Below are positions 43,482 to 53,929 of a stretch of DNA of 64,000 bases, one piece after another. The first letter of the stretch is position 1. Each line of letters opens with the position of its first letter. A program made the position numbers and the translations under genes. The notes under the pieces are model-generated. The model saw nothing but the letters and a program-made list of their open reading frames with translations, made no database searches and was not told the origin of the DNA. This stretch comes from Kitagawia praeruptora. Taxonomy: Eukaryota > Streptophyta > Magnoliopsida > Apiales > Apiaceae. The DNA is taken from positions 32,172,501 through 32,236,500 of the forward strand of contig CM075348.1 of the NCBI GenBank assembly GCA_037693485.1. The letters are read 5' to 3'.

Positions 43482-44660
43482 GTTAAAAAACTAATGATTA
43501 GGATTAAAAGATAAATTAGGGGCATAACGGTCATTTTCACAATTAACTCAGACAAAACAAAAACGGAAATTAAAATTACAGTTATACAATTACACAACGA
43601 CGTCGAGAGCACAGTACCCGAGGTCGAGAGCACAATCAACGTGACGGAGCATCTCTAACGGAAAGTATACGTTATGAGCTTCTTGAGCTCGATTCACAAG
43701 AAGAAACTACTGTAGAATCGAAAATTCATCAAGGTAATATATGTAATTTCTTAGATTAATTGAAATTTTAATGAATTTACATGAAATTACATGAAATTAG
43801 GGTTTGAATGTGAAAAACGTGTTTATTTCCGATTTTGTATCAATTTTATGTGAAAATGATGTAATGATAACTTATTTCAGGTAGAAGCAAGTGTTCATTT
43901 AAGATTCTAGTTGCGATTGAGCTGGAAAAATGCATTCCAAAACAGGTATTATACTTATTTTCTATCGTTTTGTTATTTTACAGTTTGATACATGTTTCTA
44001 TGTGAGATTCTGTGAATATGCATGTATGTTTATGTCCAAAATATATATGTGAGATGATTTGTGTAATTTGTGTGTAAAATATTTGTATGAGATGCTTTAT
44101 GAGATTCCATGTTGTATTTAAACTTTGCTTTTTGTGTGTAAAATATTTCTGTTGAAGTGAGTTTCTATGTTTTTTTTATTGTGGATATGTGTGCTAGATG
44201 CTATGTTAGATTCTATGCTATGTTAGATTCTATGTTATGTCATTCTGTAGTAGTTATCAAGTTTGTTTGATTGTAACTGTTTGATGAATCTAAGATTATG
44301 TGTTTGTTTGAATTTAAGTATATGTGTTAGATGCTTTATGAGATTCTATGTTATATTAATTGTGGATATATGTCTGAGATTCTATGTGAGTTTCTATATT
44401 TGTTTGTTAGAGTCAAGATTCTCTGTCTCGTGTTAAAATCTCTTTATGATCTATCCTTTTTTTTAAGTGGATTGTCATATTCAGTATGCTACTTGTATTA
44501 GATATCTTGAAATTTGAGGTGTGTGTATAAACAAAGATTCTATGTTAGTTGTCATTAGTTTGCATTATAGATTCTATGTTAGTTGTCATTAATTTGCATT
44601 ATTGTGTAATAGATTCTTTATTAGGAAGACATATATCAATATTTGATTTTGGGCTAGTGA
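43482..44660. repeat. Left subterminal region with GATTCTATG repeats and small exon-like blocks
   Basis: GATTCTATG and variants occur many times between about 44110 and 44600. Their complement dominates the right subterminal region. GTCGAGAGCACA is directly repeated near 43600-43635. A block at about 43881-43946 is bounded by TTTCAG and AGGTATT, like a small exon. No protein was recognised. Confidence 0.55.
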
Positions 44661-44670
44661 TTCTTCATTC

Positions 44671-44799
44671 TTTAAGCATGTATATTTCACCGCTCCTGAA
44701 GTAGTCAATGCATCTTTTACAAAGATTGCTGGAAAATTAGGTGTTGTTTTTCCTTATCTTGATTTACGATCTAAAATTAGTTCTGGGTTTCCTGAATAG
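44671..44799 (+). pseudogene. Unidentified exon-like fragment A
   Basis: A 42-codon open stretch beginning FKHVYFTAPEVVNASF and ending SSGFPE is closed by a TAG directly before GTAAAG, a good splice donor. The composition looks like genuine coding sequence rather than repeat DNA. I do not recognise the protein. The terminal TAG could derive from CAG at an exon end, but this is a guess. Confidence 0.4.
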
Positions 44800-45120
44800 G
44801 TAAAGTTCAATCTACTAACAATGCGATTCTTGTTCATTAGATTCTATGTTGGATTCTTCTTTTGTGCCTATATATAAGTTGGATGTCCAATTGTTAGTAA
44901 TTGTTATTCTCTACTGAAGACTACTATTCATTATGGTGGGTGTCGCACGCACTTGCTTTGGTTTAAAATGATACGTCCATAAATACACTTCTTTATAATT
45001 ATAGTAAATTTTAGATTATATGTTAGATGTTGTGTTAGACTGTATGTTGAATTTTGCATTTTCAAGCTATTTATGTGAAATTTCTACATGAGGTTTCATG
45101 TTTGATTCTACTTTTTTAAG

Positions 45121-45257
45121 CACGAGCCGCTTATTATAGGTGATGTGTTCAGAAAGCTATTATGTTTGAGGATTGGAGATGAAGTTCAGATTATAAGAAT
45201 GGTTATTGTGACCATTATATATGATGCTTCTGGTTTCATGTCACCAGCTTCACAAGG
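45121..45257 (+). pseudogene. Unidentified exon-like fragment B, interrupted at its donor site
   Basis: A CTTTTTTAAG acceptor-like sequence precedes a 45-codon open stretch: HEPLIIGDVFRKLLCLRIG, then a hydrophobic middle, then DASGFMSPASQ. It ends CACAAG, and the continuation GTAAGTTCC is found after the LTR array at 50066. The LTR array therefore inserted at the exon/intron boundary. I do not recognise the protein; it may belong with fragment A. Confidence 0.45.
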
Positions 45258-46332
45258 TGTAATATCCCGTAATTTTTAGATTAATAATAATAAAAGAATA
45301 ATAGAATAAAAAGGATTAAAATTAGATATAAATAGGATTTAAAATTTGATTTGAATAATGGGCTAAAAACATGGATCATATTTGATTACGGATTACTAGT
45401 AGGTTTGGAAATAGGGTTGTAAGACATTATAAATAAATTATATTCTCCTTCCTCATCTTTGTTAATAAATTTCGTAGGTCTTTTTCACACATAATTCAGC
45501 AGTCTTGTAAAATTCGTAGAAAATTCATTGTAAGTCGGAATTTGTTGATTCTGGACTTTTTGGAAAGATATTTTCGTGCTCTACAACTTTCGTTCTTTAA
45601 GTTTTTCAAGAAAACATCGTTTAGAGGGTCAAAAAGTCAAAATACAGATCTGGTCAGGAGTGATTACATGTTTTCGATTCTTGTTTTTCCGTGTCGAGGT
45701 AAGTTTCTGATCATTCTTTCTAGTGTTTTCAAAATTATGTGTTATATGTACGTATTTCTTATCAAAATTTGGGCTAAGTGATTATATTTGAAGTTATATA
45801 CATGTATATGTGTATCTATGTGGTGTCTATATGATAATTTTTGGGAGTCTGATTTATGCCATGGTTTGCGAAAATATCGAATAAGAATAAGGACCGAGTC
45901 ATCGGGTTGTAGTGGCAGTTTTCTGAAAATTTAGGACCATTATCACCGGGTTGTAGTGGTCGTGGTATGAATTATGATTTTCAAGTTATTGTTGTTATGT
46001 GGTATCGTATCGAATAAGAATGTGTGTATCGAAAATTATTATTTTGTGTATCGTATTGATTATCTTGTATTATATATGTGTTACTTGGCCTTACTAGTTG
46101 GATCGATTGGTTACTTGCTGGGCTGTATAGCTCATTTCTTACAATTTTCAGGTTCGGTGTAAGATCGAGTGGGATAGCATTGGAGTTCAAGGATCTTAGG
46201 TTCGGAGTAGATTATCATTGTTAGCTGCGCTATTGTAATAAGTACCTTTGTAATTGACTTTTGGTTTAATAAATTGTAATTTGTTTTAGTTTTCGATTTA
46301 GAATTAAAAGTCCGAAAAGTCGGGCTGTTACA
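45258..46332 (+). repeat. Array LTR 1
   Basis: Starts TGTAATATCCCG and ends GCTGTTACA. A TATAAATA box lies at 45428-45435. GAG|GTAAGT at 45698/45699 and TTTTCAG ending at 46151 delimit a possible 453-bp intron. AATAAA lies at 46268-46273. The same landmarks recur in LTRs 2-4. Confidence 0.92.
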
Positions 46333-46499
46333 GTTGGTATCAAGAGCAGGCTATCCTTCGGAGTGTATTAGGTAAGGGACTAGTACATTCTCTAGGATGC
46401 GATCCTTAGGACTAGACTTTAGGAAGATGTATCACGAACTTTTTGGAGTTTAGGACTGTTGTGAATTTGGGGACCAAATTCTTTTTAAGGAGGGTAGTA
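46333..46499 (+). other. Array internal segment 1
   Basis: 167 bp with a primer-binding-like start and a terminal purine tract. It reads AGGTAAGGGAC where segments 2 and 3 read AGGTATGGGAC. Confidence 0.88.
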
Positions 46500-47577
46500 T
46501 GTAATATCCCGTAATTTTTAGATTAATAATAATAATAGAATAATAGAATAAAAAGGATTAAAATTAGATATAAATAGGATTTAAAATTTGATTTGAATAA
46601 TGGGCTTAAAACATGGATCATATTTGATTACGGATTACTAGTAGGTTTGGAAATAGGGTTGTAAGACATTATAAATAAATCATATTCTCCTTCCTTATCT
46701 TTGTTAATAAATTTCGTAGGTCTTTTTCTTTCACACATAATTCAGCAGTCTTGTAAAATTCGTAGAAAATTCATTGTAAGTCGGAATTTGTTGATTCTGG
46801 ACTTTTCGGAAAGATATTTTCGTGATCTACAACTTTCGTTCTTTAAGTTTTTAAAGAAAACATCGTTTAGAGGGTCAAAAAGTCAAAATACAGATCTGGT
46901 CAGGAGTGATTACATGTTTTCGTTCTTGTTTTTCCGTGTCGAGGTAAGTTTCTGATCGTTCTTTCTAGTGTTTTCAAAATTATGTGTTATATGTACGTAT
47001 TTCTTATCAAAATTTGGGCTAAGTGATTATATTTGAAGTTATATACATGTATATGTGTATCTATGTGGTGTCTATATGATAATTTTTGGGAGTCTGATTT
47101 ATGCCATGGTTTGCGAAAATATCGAATAAGAATAAGGACCGAGTCACCGGGTTGTAGTGGCAATTTTCTGAAAATTTAGGACCGTTATCACCGGGTTGTA
47201 GTGGTCGTGGTATGAATTATGATTTTCAAGTTATTGTTGTTATGTGGTATCGTATCGAATAAGAATGTGTGTATCGAAAATTATTATTTTGTGTATCGTA
47301 TTGATTATCTTGTATTATATATGTGTTACTTGGCCTTACTAGTTGGATCGATTGGTTACTTGCTGGGTTGTATAGCTCATTACTTAAAATTTTCAGGTTC
47401 GGTGTAAGATCGAGTGGGATAGCATTGGAGTTCAAGGATCTTAGGTTCGGAGTAGATTGTCATTGTTAGCTGCGCTATTGTAATAAGTACCTTTGTAATT
47501 GACTTTTGGTTTAATAAATTGTAATTTGTTTTAGTTTTCGATTTAGAATTAATAGTCCGAAAAGTCGGGCTGCTATA
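46500..47577 (+). repeat. Array LTR 2
   Basis: Shares its 5' part with LTR 1 (AGTAGG, GTTGTAAGAC, TTAATAAATTTCG). Downstream it has its own variants (TTCGTGATCT, TTTTCGTTCTTG, CTTAAAATTTTCAG) and ends CTGCTATA instead of TACA. A CTTTT insertion is unique to it. Confidence 0.92.
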
Positions 47578-47744
47578 GTTGGTATCAAGAGCAGGCTATC
47601 CTTCGGAGTGTATTAGGTATGGGACTAGTACATTCTCTAGGATGCGATCCTTAGGACTAGACTTTAGGAAGATGTATCACGAACTTTTTGGAGTTTAGGA
47701 CTGTTGTGAATTTGGGGACCAAATTCTTTTTAAGGAGGGTAGTA
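47578..47744 (+). other. Array internal segment 2
   Basis: 167 bp; begins GTTGGTATCAAGAG and ends GGAGGGTAGTA. It carries the AGGTATGGGAC variant shared with segment 3. Confidence 0.88.
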
Positions 47745-48818
47745 TGTAATATCCCGTAATTTTTAGATTAATAATAATAAAAGAATAATAGAATAAAAAG
47801 GATTAAAATTAGATATAAATAGGATTTAAAATTTGATTTGAATAATGGGCTTAAAACATGGATCATATTTGATTACGGATTACTAGTAAGTTTGGAAATA
47901 GGGTTGAAAGACATTATAAATAAATCATATTCTCCTTCCTCATCTTTGTTAAGAAATTTCGTAGGTCTTTTTCACACATAATTCAGCAGTCTTGTAAAAT
48001 TCGTAGAAAATTCATTGTAAGTCGGAATTTGTTGATTCTGGACTTTTCGGAAAGATATTTTCGTGATCTACAACTTTCGTTCTTTAAGTTTTTCAAGAAA
48101 ACATCGTTTAGAGGGTCAAAAAGTCAAAATACAGATCTGGTCAGGAGTGATTACATGTTTTCGTTCTTGTTTTTCCGTGTCGAGGTAAGTTTCTGATCGT
48201 TCTTTCTAGTGTTTTCAAAATTATGTGTTATATGTACGTATTTCTTATCAAAATTTGGGCTAAGTGATTATATTTGAAGTTATATACATGTATATGTGTA
48301 TCTATGTGGTGTCTATATGATAATTTTTGGGAGTCTGATTTATGCCATGGTTTGCGAAAATATCGAATAAGAATAAGGACCGAGTCACCGGGTTGTAGTG
48401 GCAGTTTTCTGAAAATTTAGGACCGTTATCACCGGGTTGTAGTGGTCGTGGTATGAATTATGATTTTCAAGTTATTGTTGTTATGTGGTATCGTATCGAA
48501 TAAGAATGTGTGTATCGAAAATTATTATTTTGTGTATCGTATTGATTATCTTGTATTATATATGTGTTACTTGGCCTTACTAGTTGGATCGATTGGTTAC
48601 TTGCTGGGCTGTATAGCTCATTACTTAAAATTTTCAGGTTCGGTGTAAGATCGAGTGGGATAGCATTGGAGTTCAAGAATCTTAGGTTCGGAGTAGATTG
48701 TCATTGTTAGCTGCGCTATTGTAATAAGTACCTTTGTAATTGACTTTTGGTTTAATAAATTGTAATTTGTTTTAGTTTTCGATTTAGAATTAATAGTCCG
48801 AAAAGTCGGGCTGCTATA
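47745..48818 (+). repeat. Array LTR 3 (mosaic)
   Basis: The first part matches LTR 4 (AGTAAG, GTTGAAAGAC, TTAAGAAATTTCG). The remainder matches LTR 2 (TTCGTGATCT, TTTTCGTTCTTG, terminal CTATA). This is the pattern expected of unequal crossover or gene conversion between LTRs. Confidence 0.92.
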
Positions 48819-48985
48819 GTTGGTATCAAGAGCAGGCTATCCTTCGGAGTGTATTAGGTATGGGACTAGTACATTCTCTAGGATGCGATCCTTAGGACTA
48901 GACTTTAGGAAGATGTATCACGAACTTTTTGGAGTTTAGGACTGTTGTGAATTTGGGGACCAAATTCTTTTTAAGGAGGGTAGTA
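48819..48985 (+). other. Array internal segment 3
   Basis: 167 bp; carries the AGGTATGGGAC variant seen in segment 2. Confidence 0.88.
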
Positions 48986-50060
48986 TGTAATATCCCGTAA
49001 TTTTTAGATTAATAATAATAAAAGAATAATAGAATAAAAAGGATTAAAATTAGATATAAATAGGATTTAAAATTTGATTTGAATAATGGGCTTAAAACAT
49101 GGATCATATTTGATTACGGATTACTAGTAAGTTTGGAAATAGGGTTGAAAGACATTATAAATAAATCATATTCTCCTTCCTCATCTTTGTTAAGAAATTT
49201 CGTAGGTCTTTTTCACACATAATTCAGCAGTCTTGTAAAATTTGTATAAAATTCATTGTAAGTCGGAATTTGTTGATTCTGGACTTTTCGGAAAGATATT
49301 TTCGTGCTCTACAACTTTCGTTCTTTAAGTTTTTCAAGAAAACATCGTTTAGAGGGTCAAAAAGTCAAAATACAGATCTGGTCAGGAGTGATTACATGTT
49401 TTCGATTCTTGTTTTTCCGTGTCGAGGTAAGTTTCTGATCGTTCTTTCTAGTGTTTTCAAAATTATGTGTTATATATACGTATTTCTTATCAAAATTTGG
49501 GCTAAGTGATTATATTTGAAGTTATATACATGTATATGTGTATCTATGTGGTGTCTATATGATAATTTTTGGGAGTCTGATTTATGCCATGATTTGCGAA
49601 AATATCGAATAAGAATAAGGACCGAGTTACCGGGTTGTAGTGGCAGTTTTCTGAAAATTTAGGACCGTTATCACTGGTTTGTAGTGGTCGTGGTATGAAT
49701 TATGATTTTCAAGTTATTGTTGTTATGTGGTATCGTATCGAATAAGAATGTGTGTATCGAAAATTATTATTTTGTGTATCGTATTGATTATCTTGTATTA
49801 TATATGTGTTACTTGGCCTTACTAGTTGGATCGATTGGTTACTTGCTGGGCTGTATAGCTCATTACTTACAATTTTCAGGTTCGGTGTAAGATCGAGTGG
49901 GATAACATTGGAGTTCAAGGATCTTAGGTTCGGAGTAGATTGTCATTGTTAGCTGCGCTATTATAATAAGTACGTTTGTAATTGACTTTTGGTTTAATAA
50001 ATTGTAATTTGTTTTAGTTTTCGATTTAGAATTAATAGTCCGAAAAGTCGGGCTGTTACA
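48986..50060 (+). repeat. Array LTR 4
   Basis: Ends GCTGTTACA like LTR 1 and is followed by the duplication CAAGG. It shares TTCGTGCTCT and TTTTCGATTCTTG with LTR 1 but its 5' variants with LTR 3. The predicted intron spans 49427-49879. Confidence 0.92.
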
Positions 50061-50065
50061 CAAGG

Positions 50066-50568
50066 TAAGTTCCGGTACCATATAAAATGACACTTTCGAG
50101 ATCTTTGCTTTAACCAACCAAAATAATTAATAATTGGAAGAGAGGATCCAACCATGTCTGAGTTCACGGAAGTGATAATATGCACAAATAATTTAGTCAG
50201 CTTCCCCATTTTCCACTAGATTTCGTAATAAGTCTCCTGCTGTTGTAGATTTGTTGTAGATAAATTTAGAGGCATAATAGATAGTTGAATTAAACTATAA
50301 CCTATAATCTTTTATTAAATTTAGAAAGATACATGAGATTTTTTTTATGAAAATATAATCTTTTGGTGCCCCTGCGTGGCCTTCTAACAGCATAAAAATG
50401 TTGCCATGTCCAAGTAATTATATTATATGTTTCGGTCTTCATTTTCTCATTTATGTTTGTCGCAAATCATTTTATCGTATTGGTATTGGAGAGTGTCTGT
50501 GCACTAATGTGTATTGTTTTTTATTTGTTAATATGTTGGTATGCCGTGATTGCTAATTTTCCCTATTA
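50066..50568. other. Intron-like continuation and spacer before the FTSH fragment
   Basis: Begins TAAGTTCCGG, completing the donor of exon-like fragment B. A 27-bp sequence at 50364-50390 (TTGGTGCCCCT...TTCTAACAG) recurs at 53475-53501 with two mismatches, bracketing the FTSH fragment. No coding sequence was recognised. Confidence 0.55.
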
Positions 50569-52737
50569 TTGATCTTGACATTACTTGCAACAACAGCGCC
50601 ACTCTTGATTCTTGGGACAATTTACTTGACATGGAAAATTATAAGTGGACTTAGTGTTGGTGGAAAGGATGTTCGTGGATTATTTAGTATGAAGAAGGTT
50701 CATATTGTAAAGGCAAACAAGAATGCAAAAAACAAGGTTAGCCTGCCCCCACCCGATGCCAAATAAGTAAAGTTTGAAGGAAATAGATTCATTAAAATAT
50801 CCCCTAGTTCATTTGATGCACATCTTTTCTGGTTTGCAATGTTTATATCCTTAAAGAAATGCCATTTTCTGTCTACTATTTTTCCCTATAATCCTTTTTT
50901 CTGTAGGTATATTTCAAAGATGTTGCTGGTTGTGATGAAGCAAAACAAGAAATCATGGAATTTGTGCATTTTCTGAAGAATCCAAAGAAGTATGAGGAGC
51001 TGGGAGCAAAAATCCCTAAAGGTGCTTTGCTAGTTGGACCTCCAGGAACAGGCAAGACTCTTTTAGCAAAAGCTACTGCTGGAGAGTCTGATGTGCCTTT
51101 TCTATCTATATCTGGTTCGGACTTTATGGAGATGTTTGTTGGAGTTGGGCCATCTAGAGTGAGAAACTTGTTTCAAGAGGCAAGAAAATGTGCTCCTAGT
51201 ATAATATTTATTGATGAAATCGATGCAATTGGTCGAGCAAGGGGTCGTGGAGGCTTTGCAGGTTCCAATGAGGAGCGTGAAAGTACTCTTAATCAGTTGT
51301 TTGTTGAAATGGATGGATTCGGCACAACTTCTGGGGTGGTGGTTCTTGCTGGCACTAACAGGCCTAATATTTTGGACAAAGCTTTGTTAAGGCCTGGTAG
51401 GTTTGATAGACAAATTTCACTTGATAAACATGATGTTAGAGGCCGAGACCAGATATTCCAGATTTATTTGAAAAAATTAAAACTTGATCACGAGCCTTCA
51501 TTTTACTCTCAAAGACTCGCAGCCCTTACTCCGGGGTTTACTGGAGCAGATATTTCAACTGTTGTTAATGAAGCTGCTTTAATTTCTGTAAGGAGCGAAG
51601 AAACAATGGTCACATTGGAGCACTTTGAGGGAGCTATAGATAGGATCATTGGTGGGCTGGAAAAAAAGAACAAGGTAAATTCATCTTTGCATACTCTTGA
51701 GCATGCAGTCAGATTTTTAAGTATGTCAAGATGTTAGATATGATGCTAAACGTAAGTTGTTAGCACTTAAAACCTTAATAATTGGAAATGGAACCATCTA
51801 ATCCTACACTTTTTTTTCTTCTTCTAGTGATTGTAGCTGCAAGATATTTGAAAGTGCTACATACACATATACAATTGTTAATATTTGATAGAGCAAGTTT
51901 ACAAAGAACTAATAAAATTTCATTTTTTGGACAGACTGGGAGTGGAGGACATACTAATAAAATCCTAAACTCTTTCTTTGTCTTAACTTTTCTCTTTTTT
52001 GTCGATTAATCAGGTAATAAGCAAACTTGAACGCCAAACTGTAGCATATCATGAATCAGGGCATGCCGTAGTAGGATGGCTTTTGGAACACACAGAGCCA
52101 TTGCTGAAGGTGACTATTGTTCCCCGTGGTACTGCTGTACTCGGCTTTGCACAATATGTGCCTAATGAGAACCTTCTCATGACCAAGGAACAGCTCTTTG
52201 ATATAACATGTATGACCCTTGGTGGCCGGGCTTCTGAACAGGTATTTACAGGTTATGTATTTTACCTGTGTGGTAGGACTTTCTTTAGATGTTTCATGAA
52301 AATTTAAGTTGCAACCCTTGGTGGTCGGGCTTCGAAACAGGTAAATGGAATTTCACAAGTTTCACCTATGCAGTAGAATTTTTCTTTAAATGTTTCATAA
52401 ACATGTTGTATTTGCAACTCTATTTCTAGGTCTGCAAAGTTGCTGCAAGTTCATTTCTCTGTTCTAAATTTCTTGTGTGCTCAACATTAAGAAGATTATA
52501 GAATTATTATAATAATTAAGACATCGATGATTACTGCCAAGAGTAGAAGCTTTTTTGAAAAGAACAGGGGGTGAGGGTGAAGATCATTCAACAGTTTTCT
52601 AAATATTGGTTGGTAATGGACATTTTCTTTTGATTCAGGTTTTATTAGGTAAAATATCAACAGGAGCACAAGATGACTTGGAAAAGGTGACGAAAATGAC
52701 GTACGCACAAGTAGCGATCTATGGCTTTAGTGAGAAG
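50569..52737 (+). pseudogene. FTSH3/10-like: Captured fragment of an FTSH3/FTSH10-type mitochondrial m-AAA protease gene
   Basis: The intact gene encodes a membrane-bound, ATP-driven zinc protease of the mitochondrial inner membrane that degrades misfolded proteins. Four exon segments join in phase with GT/AG introns: up to 50736, 50907-51674, 52014-52241 and 52639-52737. They encode the last membrane segment (LLILGTIYLTW) and linker; an AAA domain with Walker A GPPGTGKT, Walker B FIDEID and the RPGRFDR arginine region; and the protease start with the zinc motif HESGH. No stops interrupt the exons. The transit peptide, N-terminal exons and the C-terminal part (everything after GFSEK) are missing, so it cannot make a full enzyme. 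Retained introns show capture from genomic DNA. The left edge is the limit of the open frame, not a known start. Confidence 0.9.
52209..52405 (+). repeat. Local tandem duplication of the FTSH exon-3 end and its donor
   Basis: The exon end CCTTGGTGGCCGGGCTTC and about 70 bp of following intron are repeated, diverged, from about 52313 (CCTTGGTGGTCGGGCTTC, AAACAGGTAA, later TTTCTTTAAATGTTTCAT). This gives two alternative donors about 100 bp apart. Confidence 0.75.
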
Positions 52738-52903
52738 GTGTGACTCCTATCTTCTAATTGATCTAATATATGATTCAGGTAATGCTTTGTAGAACTCAAA
52801 TATATGATTATATAGTATATATTAGTTTTTTTAGTTTGTTATTTATTTATTGTTGAATGTAATTAGTGATTCTATGTTTGATTCAGCAAATTATAATTAT
52901 ATA

Positions 52904-53173
52904 CTCCCTCCGTCCCAAAATACATGTCCCTTTTCTAAAACAAATTTGTCCCAAATTACATGTCCTTTTTCTCCTTTCAATGCAAATTTAAGTGTAGTTT
53001 TACAAAACTATCCCTACATTTATTGTATAAAAAATTGACTTTTTTAAACTTAACTCTATTCTCATTTTCCATTGTATTAAATAAGGGTATTAGTTGGAAA
53101 ATTTTATTCAACCAACTTTATATTAATATGTGTGCTTTTTAGAAAAGGGACATGTAAATTAGGACGGAGGGAG
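52904..53173. mobile_element. Stowaway-type MITE (270 bp)
   Basis: Termini CTCCCTCCGTCCCAAAATAC and its near complement GGACGGAGGGAG, flanked by TA on both sides (52902-52903, 53174-53175). Typical Tc1/mariner-derived Stowaway structure with no coding capacity. It lies inside the 15-kb element, downstream of the last FTSH exon. Confidence 0.93.
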
Positions 53174-53175
53174 TA

Positions 53176-53929
53176 CTTAGTTATGTAATGTTTATTTGAG
53201 ATAGCGGAAACTGATTCCATGCTCGATTCTATATAATATTTTAAATACAATACTACTTTTGGCTCGATTCTACACTTGATTAAATTATTTTTTTAAAAGT
53301 TAATCCAGAACTAGATGATGATTCTCTATTTGATTTTGTGATAGTTTCTATAACGAAATTTACAGGTGTAGTTATGGGGACAGGTGTAGTATGTTATTCT
53401 GTGAAAAGAGAGCATGCATTACATTGTATGCTACAGTTGATTGTTTTGATTGTATAGGGACAAGTGTAGTTGGTTGGTGCCCCTACGGGGCCTTCTAACA
53501 GATGACAATGATGATATAAACCTTGTGATTGACCTGCCAAATATCATTACTACAACAAGAGAATCCTGTTGAGTCAAGAGATTAATGCATCGAGTTTCAG
53601 GCATGGGTTTTATGCTGACAACTCTGTATTTTCCCTCTAGATTCTACACCACAACTGAAACATAAAAGATGAAACATAATAAAGAGAGTTAAATAATCTA
53701 GTTTATTAATTTTCTCAATTTTGGGCCTTAGCCTCTATAGCTCTATGCATTGAGAACAATTACATAAGAATCTTTGGTACAAACTTACAGATGCATTGAT
53801 ACAAAGATTGCACAGGAACTGTTGTAGTTGTGACCTTTCAGGATGTGAGTTCTAACTTATTTTTTCTTCTTTTCGAGTAAAACTCTAAAGGGCCCTAAGA
53901 ACAATTACATCCATAAAGAATCTGAAAAG
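53176..53929. other. No gene seen between the MITE and the DUF2921 fragment
   Basis: AT-rich with scattered GATTCTA motifs. It contains the second copy (53475-53501) of the 27-bp sequence that also lies left of the FTSH fragment; its core here is the palindrome GGCCCCGTAGGGGC on the minus strand. Confidence 0.5.

Larger units (their letters stand above)
45258..50060 (+). mobile_element. Tandem array of four gypsy-type LTRs with three minimal internal segments
   Basis: The layout is LTR-internal-LTR-internal-LTR-internal-LTR. Each LTR is 1,074-1,078 bp and each internal segment is 167 bp. An internal segment consists of little more than a primer-binding-type start (TTGGTATCAAGAGC) and a purine tract (TTTTTAAGGAGGGTAGTA). 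Only one duplication, CAAGG, flanks the array (45253-45257 and 50061-50065). There is no coding capacity. By its small internal part it behaves like a TRIM, although its LTRs are longer than usual for that class. The LTR start TGTAATATCCCG and the purine tract are typical of Ty3/gypsy elements of the Tekay type. Confidence 0.92.

Noticed and set aside
45974..49918. Repeated 62- and 69-codon frames in the four array LTRs
   Set aside because: They overlap each other on opposite strands, lie within the predicted LTR intron and show no protein motif; they are by-products of LTR repetition.
50569..52737. A functional host FTSH gene
   Set aside because: N-terminal exons with the transit peptide and the C-terminal half of the protease domain are missing, and the segment sits within transposon-like termini beside fragments of other genes.
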